Position numbers and translations under genes: made by a program. The notes beneath the pieces were generated by a model, which was given only the letters and a program-made list of their open reading frames with translations, was not told the DNA's origin and ran no database searches. A stretch of DNA of 13,421 nt from assembly GCA_050331115.1 (NCBI GenBank), contig JBHJHD010000001.1:1-13421 (forward strand). The letters are read 5' to 3'. The number at the start of each line of letters is the position of its first letter. The first letter of the stretch is position 1. Of this stretch, positions 6,666 through 13,421 are shown piece by piece. This DNA comes from JBCCAG01 sp050331115. GTDB lineage: Bacteria; Cyanobacteriota; Cyanobacteriia; CAKZMO01.

Positions 6666-6671
6666 TACAAT
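6666..6671 (+). promoter_or_regulatory. Possible -10 element before crtD
   Basis: TACAAT matches TATAAT at five of six bases and lies 35 bases before the crtD ATG. No -35 match is visible at 16-18 bases upstream, so this may need an activator, or crtD may be read from the DUF4079 promoter; the two genes are 75 bases apart. Confidence 0.3.
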
Positions 6672-6706
6672 AGAAGTATTAACTTTTGTATCTTTTGTGA
6701 CTGACT

Positions 6707-8269
6707 ATGTCCGCTGCACCCCAAACCCAAGCTGCCCCCCAAGCGATCGCTCAGCGCGTCGTCGTCATTGGAGCCGGCATTGGTGGACTGACCGCAGCGG
6801 CACTGCTTGCCTCCCAGGGCTACCGCGTCACCGTCTACGATCAGGCCCTCGTCCCCGGCGGCTGCGCCTCCACCTTTAAACGGCGCGGCTTTACCTTCGA
6901 CGTGGGGGCTACCCAGGTCGCCGGCCTTGAGCCCGGCGGCATCCACCACCAGATCTTTAGCCAGCTCGACATTCCGCTTCCCGAGGCCCATCCCTGCGAC
7001 CCCGCCTGCGCTGTCTACCTACCGGGCGAAACCGAAGCGATCAGCGTCTGGCGCGACCCCGCTCACTGGCAAGCCGAGCGGCAGCGGCAGTTCCCCGGCA
7101 GCGAGCCTTTTTGGCAATGTCTAGCGCGGCTATTTGACATTAGCTGGCGATTCCAAAGCCGTGAGCCGGTGCTGCCGCCCCGCAGTCTGTGGGATCTGCG
7201 GCAGCTCACCGCCGCTGTGCGCCCCGACACCCTGCTGACGCTGCCCTACGCGCTGCTGACCGTAGGGCAACTGCTGCGGCTCTACGGTTTACAGCGCGAT
7301 CGCCGCCTGCGGACCTTCCTAGACCTGCAGCTGAAGCTCTACTCCCAAGTAGACGCCGACGAAACGGCCCTGCTCTATGCGGCGACGGCGCTGGGGGTGT
7401 CGCAGCTGCCCCAAGGGCTATACCACCTGCAGGGCAGTATGCAGGTCTTAAGCGATCGCCTTGTGGCTGCCTTAGAGCGAGACGGCGGCGCGCTGCACAT
7501 GCGCCATACCGTGGAGCATGTCTACACCAAGGAGGGGCAGGCCGCCGCTGTGGAAGTGCGCGACCAAAAGACTGGCAAGGTCTGGACCGAACCAGCAGAC
7601 CACGTCGTCGCCAACGTCACGGCCCAAAACCTCACCCAGCTTCTAGACGGTCAGACCCCTGCGGGCTACCAGCACCGGGTCGATAAGCTGCCCCCCGCCT
7701 CTGGCGCCTTTGTAATTTATCTGGGGGTCACCCAAGAGGCCGTGCCTGCAGACTGCCCGCCCCACCTGCAGTTTCTCTACGACTACGATGGCCCCGTCGG
7801 CGAAAATAATTCCCTATTTGTCTCTGTGAGCCGCCCCGGTGACGGCCGCGCGCCCGAAGGCCACGCTACGGTGATTGCCTCGTCGTTTGTGGACCCGCGC
7901 CCCTGGTGGCGCACCGACGACTACGATGGGCTAAAGCAGCGCTATACCCAGGAGGCGATCGCTCGGCTGAGCGGCTTTTTCACCCTCAACGAAGACACCA
8001 TTGTCCATTGCGAAGCCGCCACGCCCCGCACCTTCGAGCGCTTCACCGCCCGTGAGCAGGGCATCGTTGGCGGCGTGGGGCAGCGGGTGAGCACCTTCGG
8101 GCCGTTTGGCTTGGCAAACCGGACCCCGGTAAAGCAGCTGTGGCTTGTAGGAGATTCAACCCACCCAGGGGAAGGGACCGCGGGGGTGAGCTATGCGGCG
8201 CTGACCATCGCGCGTCAAATCGAAGCTGGAAACTTAAGCCAGAAGCCCAAAGCAGGTAAAGTTCAGTAA
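6707..8269 (+). CDS. crtD: Carotenoid desaturase of the CrtD type
   Basis: 520 residues of the phytoene-desaturase/CrtI-like flavoprotein superfamily. The FAD-binding Rossmann motif is VVVIGAGIGGLTAAALLAS (18-36), followed by VPGGCASTFKRRGFTFDVGA (49-68), in which the GG and the DVGA are the family's second dinucleotide motif. The C-terminal substrate/FAD motif is LWLVGDSTHPGEGTAGV (about 478-494). The wording CASTF...ATQVAGLEPGG matches my memory of cyanobacterial CrtD (C-3',4' desaturase, Synechocystis slr1293), needed for myxol glycosides (myxoxanthophyll), better than the related isomerase CrtH. It would act at the thylakoid or plasma membrane. The first 16 residues are a low-complexity lead (AAPQTQAAPQ), so the true start could be slightly later. 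No strong Shine-Dalgarno is present. CrtH-like isomerase or CrtO-like ketolase remain alternatives to test by phylogeny. Confidence 0.8.
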   Translation: MSAAPQTQAAPQAIAQRVVVIGAGIGGLTAAALLASQGYRVTVYDQALVPGGCASTFKRRGFTFDVGATQVAGLEPGGIHHQIFSQLDIPLPEAHPCDPACAVYLPGETEAISVWRDPAHWQAERQRQFPGSEPFWQCLARLFDISWRFQSREPVLPPRSLWDLRQLTAAVRPDTLLTLPYALLTVGQLLRLYGLQRDRRLRTFLDLQLKLYSQVDADETALLYAATALGVSQLPQGLYHLQGSMQVLSDRLVAALERDGGALHMRHTVEHVYTKEGQAAAVEVRDQKTGKVWTEPADHVVANVTAQNLTQLLDGQTPAGYQHRVDKLPPASGAFVIYLGVTQEAVPADCPPHLQFLYDYDGPVGENNSLFVSVSRPGDGRAPEGHATVIASSFVDPRPWWRTDDYDGLKQRYTQEAIARLSGFFTLNEDTIVHCEAATPRTFERFTAREQGIVGGVGQRVSTFGPFGLANRTPVKQLWLVGDSTHPGEGTAGVSYAALTIARQIEAGNLSQKPKAGKVQ

Positions 8270-8276
8270 CGAATGC

Positions 8277-8296
8277 TCCTTCCAAAGAAGGATTTT
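8277..8296 (+). terminator. Weak rho-independent terminator after crtD
   Basis: TCCTTC (8277-8282) and GAAGGA (8287-8292) form a 6-base stem with the loop CAAA, followed at once by TTTT (8293-8296). It begins seven bases after the crtD stop, the right place for a terminator. The stem is short and only half GC, so termination would be partial at best. Confidence 0.35.
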
Positions 8297-8354
8297 GCCG
8301 CTGAAACCGCGCTCAAAGCCCGCGGAGTTTCTTACTATTCGGATGAGCAGATTT

Positions 8355-8360
8355 TATAAC
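8355..8360 (+). promoter_or_regulatory. Possible -10 element upstream of the 129-residue gene
   Basis: TATAAC matches TATAAT at five of six bases, 36 bases before the ATG at 8396. The -35 position holds only TTACTA, three of six. It follows the weak terminator after crtD, which would make sense if a new transcript starts here. Confidence 0.3.
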
Positions 8361-8395
8361 CGCTCAACCCCCCAATTTTTCTGAGACTCCTCACC

Positions 8396-8785
8396 ATGTC
8401 CTTGAATCCTCAAAGCGAGAATAGTCTAACCGCGTTTATCACCGCCCTAGCCGAGCAAGACGACGCGCTGCCCGAAGGCCTGCAAAAACAGCTCCACGCC
8501 ATCGGTCAAAACCTTGAGAACCGAGCCGTCGAGCTGCCGGTTATTGCTGCGAGCTTGCCGAAACTCAACCAGGCCTATCAAGCGGCCTTAACCAGCGGTT
8601 CAGAAAGCGACCAGGGGGCTACGCTAGTCTCATCTACAGACCAAAGCCCCAGCGATAAACTGCTGGAGCGGGCCGCCGAAATTTTCACCGACCCCAATCC
8701 GGTCCAGGCTGCCCAGCGCCATCCCGCCCAGAGTTCAGGTCAGTTTGCCGCCAATCCGCTAAAGCGGCTTTTCGGCCGAGGATAA
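8396..8785 (+). CDS. Unrecognised 129-residue protein
   Basis: I do not recognise this family. The protein is acidic and glutamine-rich in its first half (ALAEQDDALPEGLQKQL, then EELP-like helical text to about residue 67), which looks like a small helical domain. A Ser/Gln/Asp-rich disordered stretch (68-85) follows, then a short helix (SDKLLERAAEIFTDP, 86-100) and a basic end NPLKRLFGRG. There is no signal peptide, membrane segment or cysteine. Codon use looks like that of its neighbours, and the reading frame is the only long one here, so I take it as real. It lies 52 bases upstream of the 453-residue gene, with a hairpin between them, so it could be the first gene of that operon or a separate unit. 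No clear Shine-Dalgarno precedes the ATG. Confidence 0.7.
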   Translation: MSLNPQSENSLTAFITALAEQDDALPEGLQKQLHAIGQNLENRAVELPVIAASLPKLNQAYQAALTSGSESDQGATLVSSTDQSPSDKLLERAAEIFTDPNPVQAAQRHPAQSSGQFAANPLKRLFGRG

Positions 8786-8801
8786 ACCAACCAGAGATAA
8801 A

Positions 8802-8828
8802 CTAAAGGGGAGCCCTCTTTAGGATTTT
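8802..8828 (+). terminator. Hairpin with T-run between the 129- and 453-residue genes
   Basis: Bases 8802-8822 fold into a 9-pair stem (CTAAAGGGG against CCTCTTTAG with one G-T pair) closed by the triloop AGC, with TTTT at 8825-8828. It could terminate the upstream transcript or act as an attenuator in the leader of the 453-residue gene. The only Shine-Dalgarno-like string before the ATG at 8838, AGGA at 8821-8824, overlaps the 3' arm of the stem, so the fold could also limit ribosome access. Confidence 0.45.
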
Positions 8829-8837
8829 GCGCTATTC

Positions 8838-10199
8838 ATGGCAAACGTAGTTGCTCAGCTTAGAGATTGGCTGCTAGAAAAGCGGCCATTTCGTACGGAG
8901 CGGCTCGAGAAGGATGCCGCCTACAGCTCTGAGGTTGAAGACACCCTAAAGGCTCTCCCCACCGACATTGCTCAGCAGCTAGCCACGCTAGTGAATGACC
9001 TGCCGAGCCACCCCGATGACAAAGCGGCTATCTGCGAGGCGCTCTCTGAAGCCCTCAGTCAGTGGGAAGAAAACCACAGCGCCGCCAACAACTCGCTCAC
9101 TATCATCGGTAGTCCAGTGTCGGCTGTAGCCCGCATTTTGACTGAAGGACTTGCCGACTGGCTAGCCGAGAGGGAGATATCTCCAGTGCTCTTGGACTGG
9201 GTAGAGCGGCCAATTGAGCCGCAGGACATCAGGTCGAAGATGGGCGAAATTTTTGAGCAGGGCGGCCCTGAGTCGGAGCCCAAGGTGGCCATTATCCCCA
9301 ACTTGAGCTGGTGCTTTTTGCGGACGGCTGAGGGACTAGACGGCATCGACTACCTGCGGGACAGTTTGCTGAGCGATCGCAACCAGTTCTGGGTACTCGG
9401 CAGCGGACAGGTTGGCTTTCAGTATCTCAACTGCGTCCTCAAGCTTCAGGCCCACTGCGGCAAGGTCGTGTCGCTTCCCGACCTATCCGGTAAACAGCTC
9501 AGAGACTGGCTCATGCCCATCATCGAAAAGCTGAATATTCGGCTTGACGAAGATCCCATCCAGGAGCGGCTGCAAAACTTAGGAGAGGAACATTTAGAAT
9601 CGTCCTCTTTTAGTACCTTAGCAGCGCTTTTAGAAGAGATTAGAACGTCTCTTAAATCTCTATTTCGCGACGTAAAAGAGGATGCGCTGTTGTCCTCGAA
9701 GGAGGACAACGGCGATATTGGATTTGAGTGGCAAGACTATTTCGAGCGCCTAGCCGATCTATCCGACGGGGTGAGCACGGTCGCGCTCCAGCTCTTTGTG
9801 AAATCAATTTACTACGAGGAAGTCAAAGGAGAGGTCAAGGAAAAGCTGATTGACACTGTCGAAGCAAGCGATGAAACCATAGAAGACTACGTCGATCTTG
9901 AGCCGGAGCCGATGCACCGCATTATTGCTAAGCTGCCAAAGTTACCCAGCTTACCCAAGCTAGAGCAAAGCGACCTCTATATTCTGTACTCTCTACTCGT
10001 CCACGGCGACTTGACCCTCGAGGCATTGGCCAAAAGCTTGGGGGAAGAGCGGCAGCTCGTCAATGACTCTGTACAAATTATGCGGGGGAAAGGAATCGTC
10101 GAGCAGCGAAAAGACACGATTAAAGTCAACCCTATGCACTACCCCCGACTCAAGCGCCGTCTCGCTAGCAACAACTTCATTATCGACAGTCCCGATTAG
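8838..10199 (+). CDS. Degenerate P-loop-like protein with C-terminal winged helix, MscS partner
   Basis: 453 residues, acidic, no signal peptide or membrane segment; I cannot name a family. Residues 1-80 are helical. At 86-120 comes a strand-loop-helix-strand that reads like the start of an AAA/STAND-type NTPase: SLTIIGSPVSAVARI, a helix, then PVLLDWVERP. The loop is in the Walker A position, but GSPVSAVA (91-98) has neither the GK nor the S/T. KVAIIPNLSW (149-158) sits where Walker B would be, without the acidic pair, and FWVLGSGQ (184-191) resembles a sensor-1 strand. Residues 240-355 are charged and helical. After a PKLPSLPKLE linker, 379-446 looks like a winged helix (LYILYSLLVHGDLTLEALAKSLGEE, then VQIMRGKGIVEQRKDTIKV as recognition helix and wing). 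The mscS ATG starts 2 bases after the stop, implying coupled translation. A role as channel regulator or sensor is inference. Confidence 0.72.
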   Translation: MANVVAQLRDWLLEKRPFRTERLEKDAAYSSEVEDTLKALPTDIAQQLATLVNDLPSHPDDKAAICEALSEALSQWEENHSAANNSLTIIGSPVSAVARILTEGLADWLAEREISPVLLDWVERPIEPQDIRSKMGEIFEQGGPESEPKVAIIPNLSWCFLRTAEGLDGIDYLRDSLLSDRNQFWVLGSGQVGFQYLNCVLKLQAHCGKVVSLPDLSGKQLRDWLMPIIEKLNIRLDEDPIQERLQNLGEEHLESSSFSTLAALLEEIRTSLKSLFRDVKEDALLSSKEDNGDIGFEWQDYFERLADLSDGVSTVALQLFVKSIYYEEVKGEVKEKLIDTVEASDETIEDYVDLEPEPMHRIIAKLPKLPSLPKLEQSDLYILYSLLVHGDLTLEALAKSLGEERQLVNDSVQIMRGKGIVEQRKDTIKVNPMHYPRLKRRLASNNFIIDSPD

Positions 10200-10201
10200 C
10201 C

Positions 10202-11107
10202 ATGATCCCGATTTCCCTGACGATACTTGCCCAAGCCGCAAAAGATGCCGCTGAAAATACCGCTGAGAACGCGGGTCGAGCGGCCAGTGAAGCGGCTAGC
10301 GACACCGCCAATCAGACCAGGCGAATCCTAGCGGAGATCACCGGCACTAAAATCCTTCAGGCGCTAGTCATCTTGGCCGTCGCTTACGTGACGATTAAGA
10401 CTGCCGACTGGTTTGTTACCTGGCTTTCCGAGCGAGTTGCCAAAGAAGGGCGGCTGCGGGTCATGCAGTTCCAGCCGTTTGCCCGCACCTTCGTGATGAC
10501 CCTGACCATTGTTACGCTAATGAACCTCTTCTTGAGGCTATCCCAGGAGAATGTGCTGGCGGTCACAGGAACGGTGGCGGTCGCTTTAGGATTTGCCTTT
10601 AAGGATTACGCTAGCTCGGTGATTGCAGGCATCATTGGGCTATTCGAAGCTCCCTATCGCGTGGGCGATCGCATTGAAATTGCCGACGAATATGGGGAAG
10701 TGATGAGCTACGGCCTGCGGGGCATTCGGCTGCGCACGCCTGCAGACAACATTGTCACGGTGCCCCACAACCACATTTGGACCAACTCGGTGTCTAACGC
10801 CAACATGGGCGAGCTAGAGGCCCAGGTGATCACCGAGTTCTACCTAGCCCACGAGGCCGACGCGGAGCTTGTGAAGCGAGTCCTATACCGCATCGCCCAC
10901 ACCAGCAAGTTTACCCATTTGGGACTGCCCATCGTGGTGGTGATGGAGGACAAAATTTGGGGCAGCTTATTCAAGCTTAAGTGCTATCCACTCGATGCCC
11001 GGGATGAGTTTATTTTCAAGACCGATCTGACGCTGCGGGCGAAGAAGATTTTTGCTAAGCTCGACCTGCCGTATCCCAAATGGTTTGACCCCTCTAGCGA
11101 CAATTAG
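10202..11107 (+). CDS. Small-conductance mechanosensitive channel, MscS family
   Basis: 301 residues, close to the 286 of E. coli MscS. Hydrophobic helices lie at about 50-70 (ILQALVILAVAYVTIKTADW), 94-112 and 118-150. The third has the glycine/alanine-rich pore-helix text VTGTVAVALGFAFKDYASSV, followed by the beta-domain hallmark APYRVGDRIEI (150-160) and then RTPADNIVTVPHNHIWTNSV, where the PN or PH step is typical of the family. The C-terminal cytoplasmic alpha/beta domain runs to the end. The channel opens on membrane tension and releases solutes on hypo-osmotic shock. The first 46 residues are unusual: after a short hydrophobic start there is an Ala/Glu/Asn/Thr-rich amphipathic stretch (11-46) reminiscent of LEA repeats. 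There is no ribosome binding site of its own, so expression should depend on coupling to the 453-residue gene. Convergent with the kinase gene at 11177. Confidence 0.92.
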   Translation: MIPISLTILAQAAKDAAENTAENAGRAASEAASDTANQTRRILAEITGTKILQALVILAVAYVTIKTADWFVTWLSERVAKEGRLRVMQFQPFARTFVMTLTIVTLMNLFLRLSQENVLAVTGTVAVALGFAFKDYASSVIAGIIGLFEAPYRVGDRIEIADEYGEVMSYGLRGIRLRTPADNIVTVPHNHIWTNSVSNANMGELEAQVITEFYLAHEADAELVKRVLYRIAHTSKFTHLGLPIVVVMEDKIWGSLFKLKCYPLDARDEFIFKTDLTLRAKKIFAKLDLPYPKWFDPSSDN

Positions 11108-11176
11108 TTTAATGACCGCTAGAGGGTACATAGATAGCTTTTGGTACTTTCATTTCTGAAAGCGCTTCAGAGCGAC

Positions 11177-13366
11177 CTAAACATTCTCGTAGCTGACTTG
11201 AGATTCTACCGACTCCTCTTGATTGTAGTGATAGTAGCTGTGGGTATTTCTCGATTCCTGCTTCGCACCGTTGCCCACCATGCCGATAATCGGAATTTTA
11301 GCAATGGCCAGCTCGTCTAGTGCCGACTGAAGCTCAGCATGTTTAACATGACCCAATCGAGCGGTCAATAATAGTCCCTGGGTTTTTGCTGCGATGGTAA
11401 GCGCATCGGCAAAGCCCAATAGGGGAGGCGTGTCAAAAATAATGACGTCAAAGATGTTGTGAGCAGTCTTTAGAAAATCTCCCATGCGCTGTGCAGAAAG
11501 CGCATGGAGCGGGTCGGGCGGTACGGGGCCAGCCGGAACAAAGAATAGATTCTCGCTCAGCGGAGAGTCAATCAGTACGTCGGCCAAATCAAATTCACCG
11601 GCGATATAGCTCGACAGGCCTTTGCTGCTGCCCGGTAGGCCAAAGAGGTGATGGAGGCTGGGTCGCCGCAAATCGGTATCAACCAGAAGCGTCTGCTGCC
11701 CCATCGACGCCATGGCGTGGGCTAAGTAGAAACTGATCGTGCTCTTGCCCGCACCTGGCGTCGGTGAACTAATCGCAAAAGACTTGATGGGATTGTCTGG
11801 GTTGCTGAGCCTGATACCCGTAGAGAGAATTCTAAATGCCTCAAGAAACGGCGTAGACATCTCCCTTTGGACCCTGGCTGTAAGCTCCGCGTTGAAGTCC
11901 CCATTGAGATCTCCATCGAATCTCGCTACAGGCTGATCTACAGACGATAGGAGCGATCTGCCTTCTGCTAAAGCCTGACTGTGGGGGATATTGCCCAAAA
12001 TCGGCAGTGGCGCAGCCTCCTTCAGCTCTTCAATCGTGTAGATTTTGCCCTTCAGCCGGTCTATTAAGATTGCAGCGCCAGACCCCAGCAGGAGTCCTAG
12101 CACCGTACCTAGAATTAGGTTCCGTTTCGCGCTCGCGGCAGAGGCCTGCGGATTTGAAATTGGGGTCAGAATCTCCCAGGGCGTTTGGCTCTGAGCTGCG
12201 TTGATCCGCAGCGCTTCGCGTCTGGTGAGAAACTGGTTCAGGTTTCCAGTCGCAATATCTAGCTCGCGCTGAATGCCGTTATACTGACGCGTTACGGTAG
12301 AAAGCTGATTGATTCGCTGATTCAAGGTTTCAATAGCCTCGCTGAGAGCCAAATCATAATCCTCCATTTCGCGAATGCGGCTGGCAATTTCCTGCTGGAC
12401 GCGCAGGCCCTCACGCTCGAGCAGCGGCTGAATGTTATTGCGGCGATCGCCGATTACGCCCACCTCCGGGCTATCTTCCAGGTACAGCGATAGCTCGTTG
12501 GCGAGCTCGCTATCGATTTCAACCAGCTGGTCAAGTAGTCCTTGATAGCGGGCGCTCTCTGATAAGGCCGAATTAGCTGCCAATTCATTCCCGCTGGACA
12601 GATCCCGCTGCAGGCTTTGATAGAGCTGCTCAGTTTGCTCAATTCGCACCCTCAGGTCAAGCTGCTCCGCCGTGAACTTAGCCGCCTGCTGCGAGAGCTG
12701 CTCTCCCTGAACCAGCGGATCAATTAAATTGGAGCGCTGTCTCAGGTTTTCAAGCTCTGACTCAAGCTTTTCGACCTGCTCTTCGAGCACCGGAAGCTGC
12801 TCATCAAGAAAGTCAATACCGCGATAGATGTTATTCTGCCTGTCTTCCAGGCTATATCTGAGGTAGGCGGCCGAAACGACCTCTAAAACGTCCTCTACTT
12901 TTTGAGGATTTTGGTTTCGATAGGTCACCGTTAAAACATCGCCCGCTTGAGAAGGCGAAATGCTTAGCCTATCAACGATTTCTCCATAGGCAACATTTGG
13001 ATAAAGCCTCTCTAGATCCTCAACAATCGGCTCCATAACGCGAGGGCTCGTCAATATCTTAATCTGCGTTTCGTCTATGGCGACGTTGATAATCTCGGAC
13101 TGATTCTGGAGTGCGTCTGGGAGAGCGGAAGTGATTTCAGTTTCAACGGTGACCGGAGGCGTGAGCAGCTCAAAGCCGGCTTGATAGACAGGCACATCAG
13201 TCACCGCTTTGAGTACTGCAGCCGACGCCGTTACCGTAGTCACCCCAATGATGATCAGCGCTTGACGTTTGAGGGCCGACACAAAGTGATCTAGCCGCAG
13301 TCCTCCTTCATGGTCCTGTTCTAGAGGAAGCGCATTCACTGAGGCTGGGCGAAGTTCAGATGCCAT
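11177..13366 (-). CDS. Wzc-type polysaccharide co-polymerase/tyrosine autokinase
   Basis: 729 residues, full length for a fused bacterial tyrosine kinase that controls chain length and export of capsular or exopolysaccharide. A Wzz domain with the first membrane segment is at about 32-52 (LKRQALIIIGVTTVTASAAV). Then comes a long periplasmic coiled coil (about 170-400) and the second membrane segment 417-437, preceded by the proline motif LTPISNPQAS. The cytosolic kinase has Walker A SSPTPGAGKST (533-543), Walker A' LLVDTDLRRP (560-569) and Walker B VIIFDTPPLL (641-650). The C-terminal tail carries only four tyrosines (Y711, Y712, Y714, Y726) for autophosphorylation. I chose ATG 13366 with GAGGG (minus strand of 13378-13382) 11 bases upstream; a TTG at 13405 would add 13 poor residues. 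No other polysaccharide genes are in the window, though more may lie beyond 13421. Confidence 0.93.
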   Translation of the reverse strand: MASELRPASVNALPLEQDHEGGLRLDHFVSALKRQALIIIGVTTVTASAAVLKAVTDVPVYQAGFELLTPPVTVETEITSALPDALQNQSEIINVAIDETQIKILTSPRVMEPIVEDLERLYPNVAYGEIVDRLSISPSQAGDVLTVTYRNQNPQKVEDVLEVVSAAYLRYSLEDRQNNIYRGIDFLDEQLPVLEEQVEKLESELENLRQRSNLIDPLVQGEQLSQQAAKFTAEQLDLRVRIEQTEQLYQSLQRDLSSGNELAANSALSESARYQGLLDQLVEIDSELANELSLYLEDSPEVGVIGDRRNNIQPLLEREGLRVQQEIASRIREMEDYDLALSEAIETLNQRINQLSTVTRQYNGIQRELDIATGNLNQFLTRREALRINAAQSQTPWEILTPISNPQASAASAKRNLILGTVLGLLLGSGAAILIDRLKGKIYTIEELKEAAPLPILGNIPHSQALAEGRSLLSSVDQPVARFDGDLNGDFNAELTARVQREMSTPFLEAFRILSTGIRLSNPDNPIKSFAISSPTPGAGKSTISFYLAHAMASMGQQTLLVDTDLRRPSLHHLFGLPGSSKGLSSYIAGEFDLADVLIDSPLSENLFFVPAGPVPPDPLHALSAQRMGDFLKTAHNIFDVIIFDTPPLLGFADALTIAAKTQGLLLTARLGHVKHAELQSALDELAIAKIPIIGMVGNGAKQESRNTHSYYHYNQEESVESQVSYENV

Positions 13367-13421
13367 TTTATATCTTTCCCTCGATGTCCATAGACTGCAG
13401 GCCAAACGGTTCTCGCTAATT

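Noticed and set aside
7189..7686. 165-codon plus-strand frame inside crtD
   Set aside because: It lies wholly inside crtD in another frame, and its Ala/Arg/Pro-rich composition is typical of a GC-rich shadow frame.
8838..10199. Calling the 453-residue protein an active STAND/AAA ATPase
   Set aside because: The Walker A lysine and serine/threonine and the Walker B acids are absent, so ATPase activity is not supported by sequence.
11147..11174. Short hairpins (CTTTC/GAAAG and CTGAA/TTCAG) between mscS and the kinase gene
   Set aside because: Stems of only five pairs, mutually overlapping and without a T-run on either strand, so not supported as a terminator.

Overview
The window reads as a chromosomal segment of a cyanobacterium. 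The signs are at least 15 copies of the octamer GCGATCGC (HIP1, where chance predicts far less than one), a plant/cyanobacterial-type DUF4079 membrane protein, a CrtD-like carotenoid desaturase, a cyanobacterial-type HU protein and a small protein resembling the cyanobacteria-restricted DUF2555 family. Coding regions are moderately GC-rich. The species cannot be resolved. I see no rRNA, tRNA, CRISPR, insertion sequence or prophage.

Layout. At the left edge, a minus-strand gene begins (69 to 1) and leaves the window. An AT-rich, gene-free stretch of about 320 bases with several abutting palindromes separates it from HU (389-667, +). HU is followed 28 bases later by cobD (696-1778, +), for the cobalamin side-chain enzyme threonine-phosphate decarboxylase. 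A flavoprotein of the disulfide-reductase fold (1807-3297, +) comes next and lacks the redox-active cysteine pair. Convergent to these are a small DUF2555-like gene (3314-3526, -) and a serine carboxylesterase/phospholipase (3630-4283, -). The esterase is divergent from purH (4487-6049, +), which encodes the last two steps of IMP synthesis. A good sigma-70-type promoter then precedes a DUF4079 gene (6155-6631, +), followed by a crtD-like gene (6707-8269, +).

The least explained part is 8396-11107 (+): an unrecognised 129-residue protein, a 453-residue protein that looks like a P-loop-fold module with no Walker A lysine plus a C-terminal winged helix, and an MscS-type mechanosensitive channel starting 2 bases after that gene's stop. 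The last two genes are very probably translated together, suggesting a channel with a dedicated partner. This is my best candidate for an undescribed system, but its function is inferred from layout and weak motifs only. The right end holds a convergent Wzc-type polysaccharide co-polymerase/tyrosine autokinase (11177-13366, -) that starts near the window edge.

Most genes are housekeeping (nucleoid protein, purine, cobalamin and carotenoid synthesis). Apart from the purH/esterase divergence and the 8396-11107 cluster there is little evidence that neighbours share a pathway.
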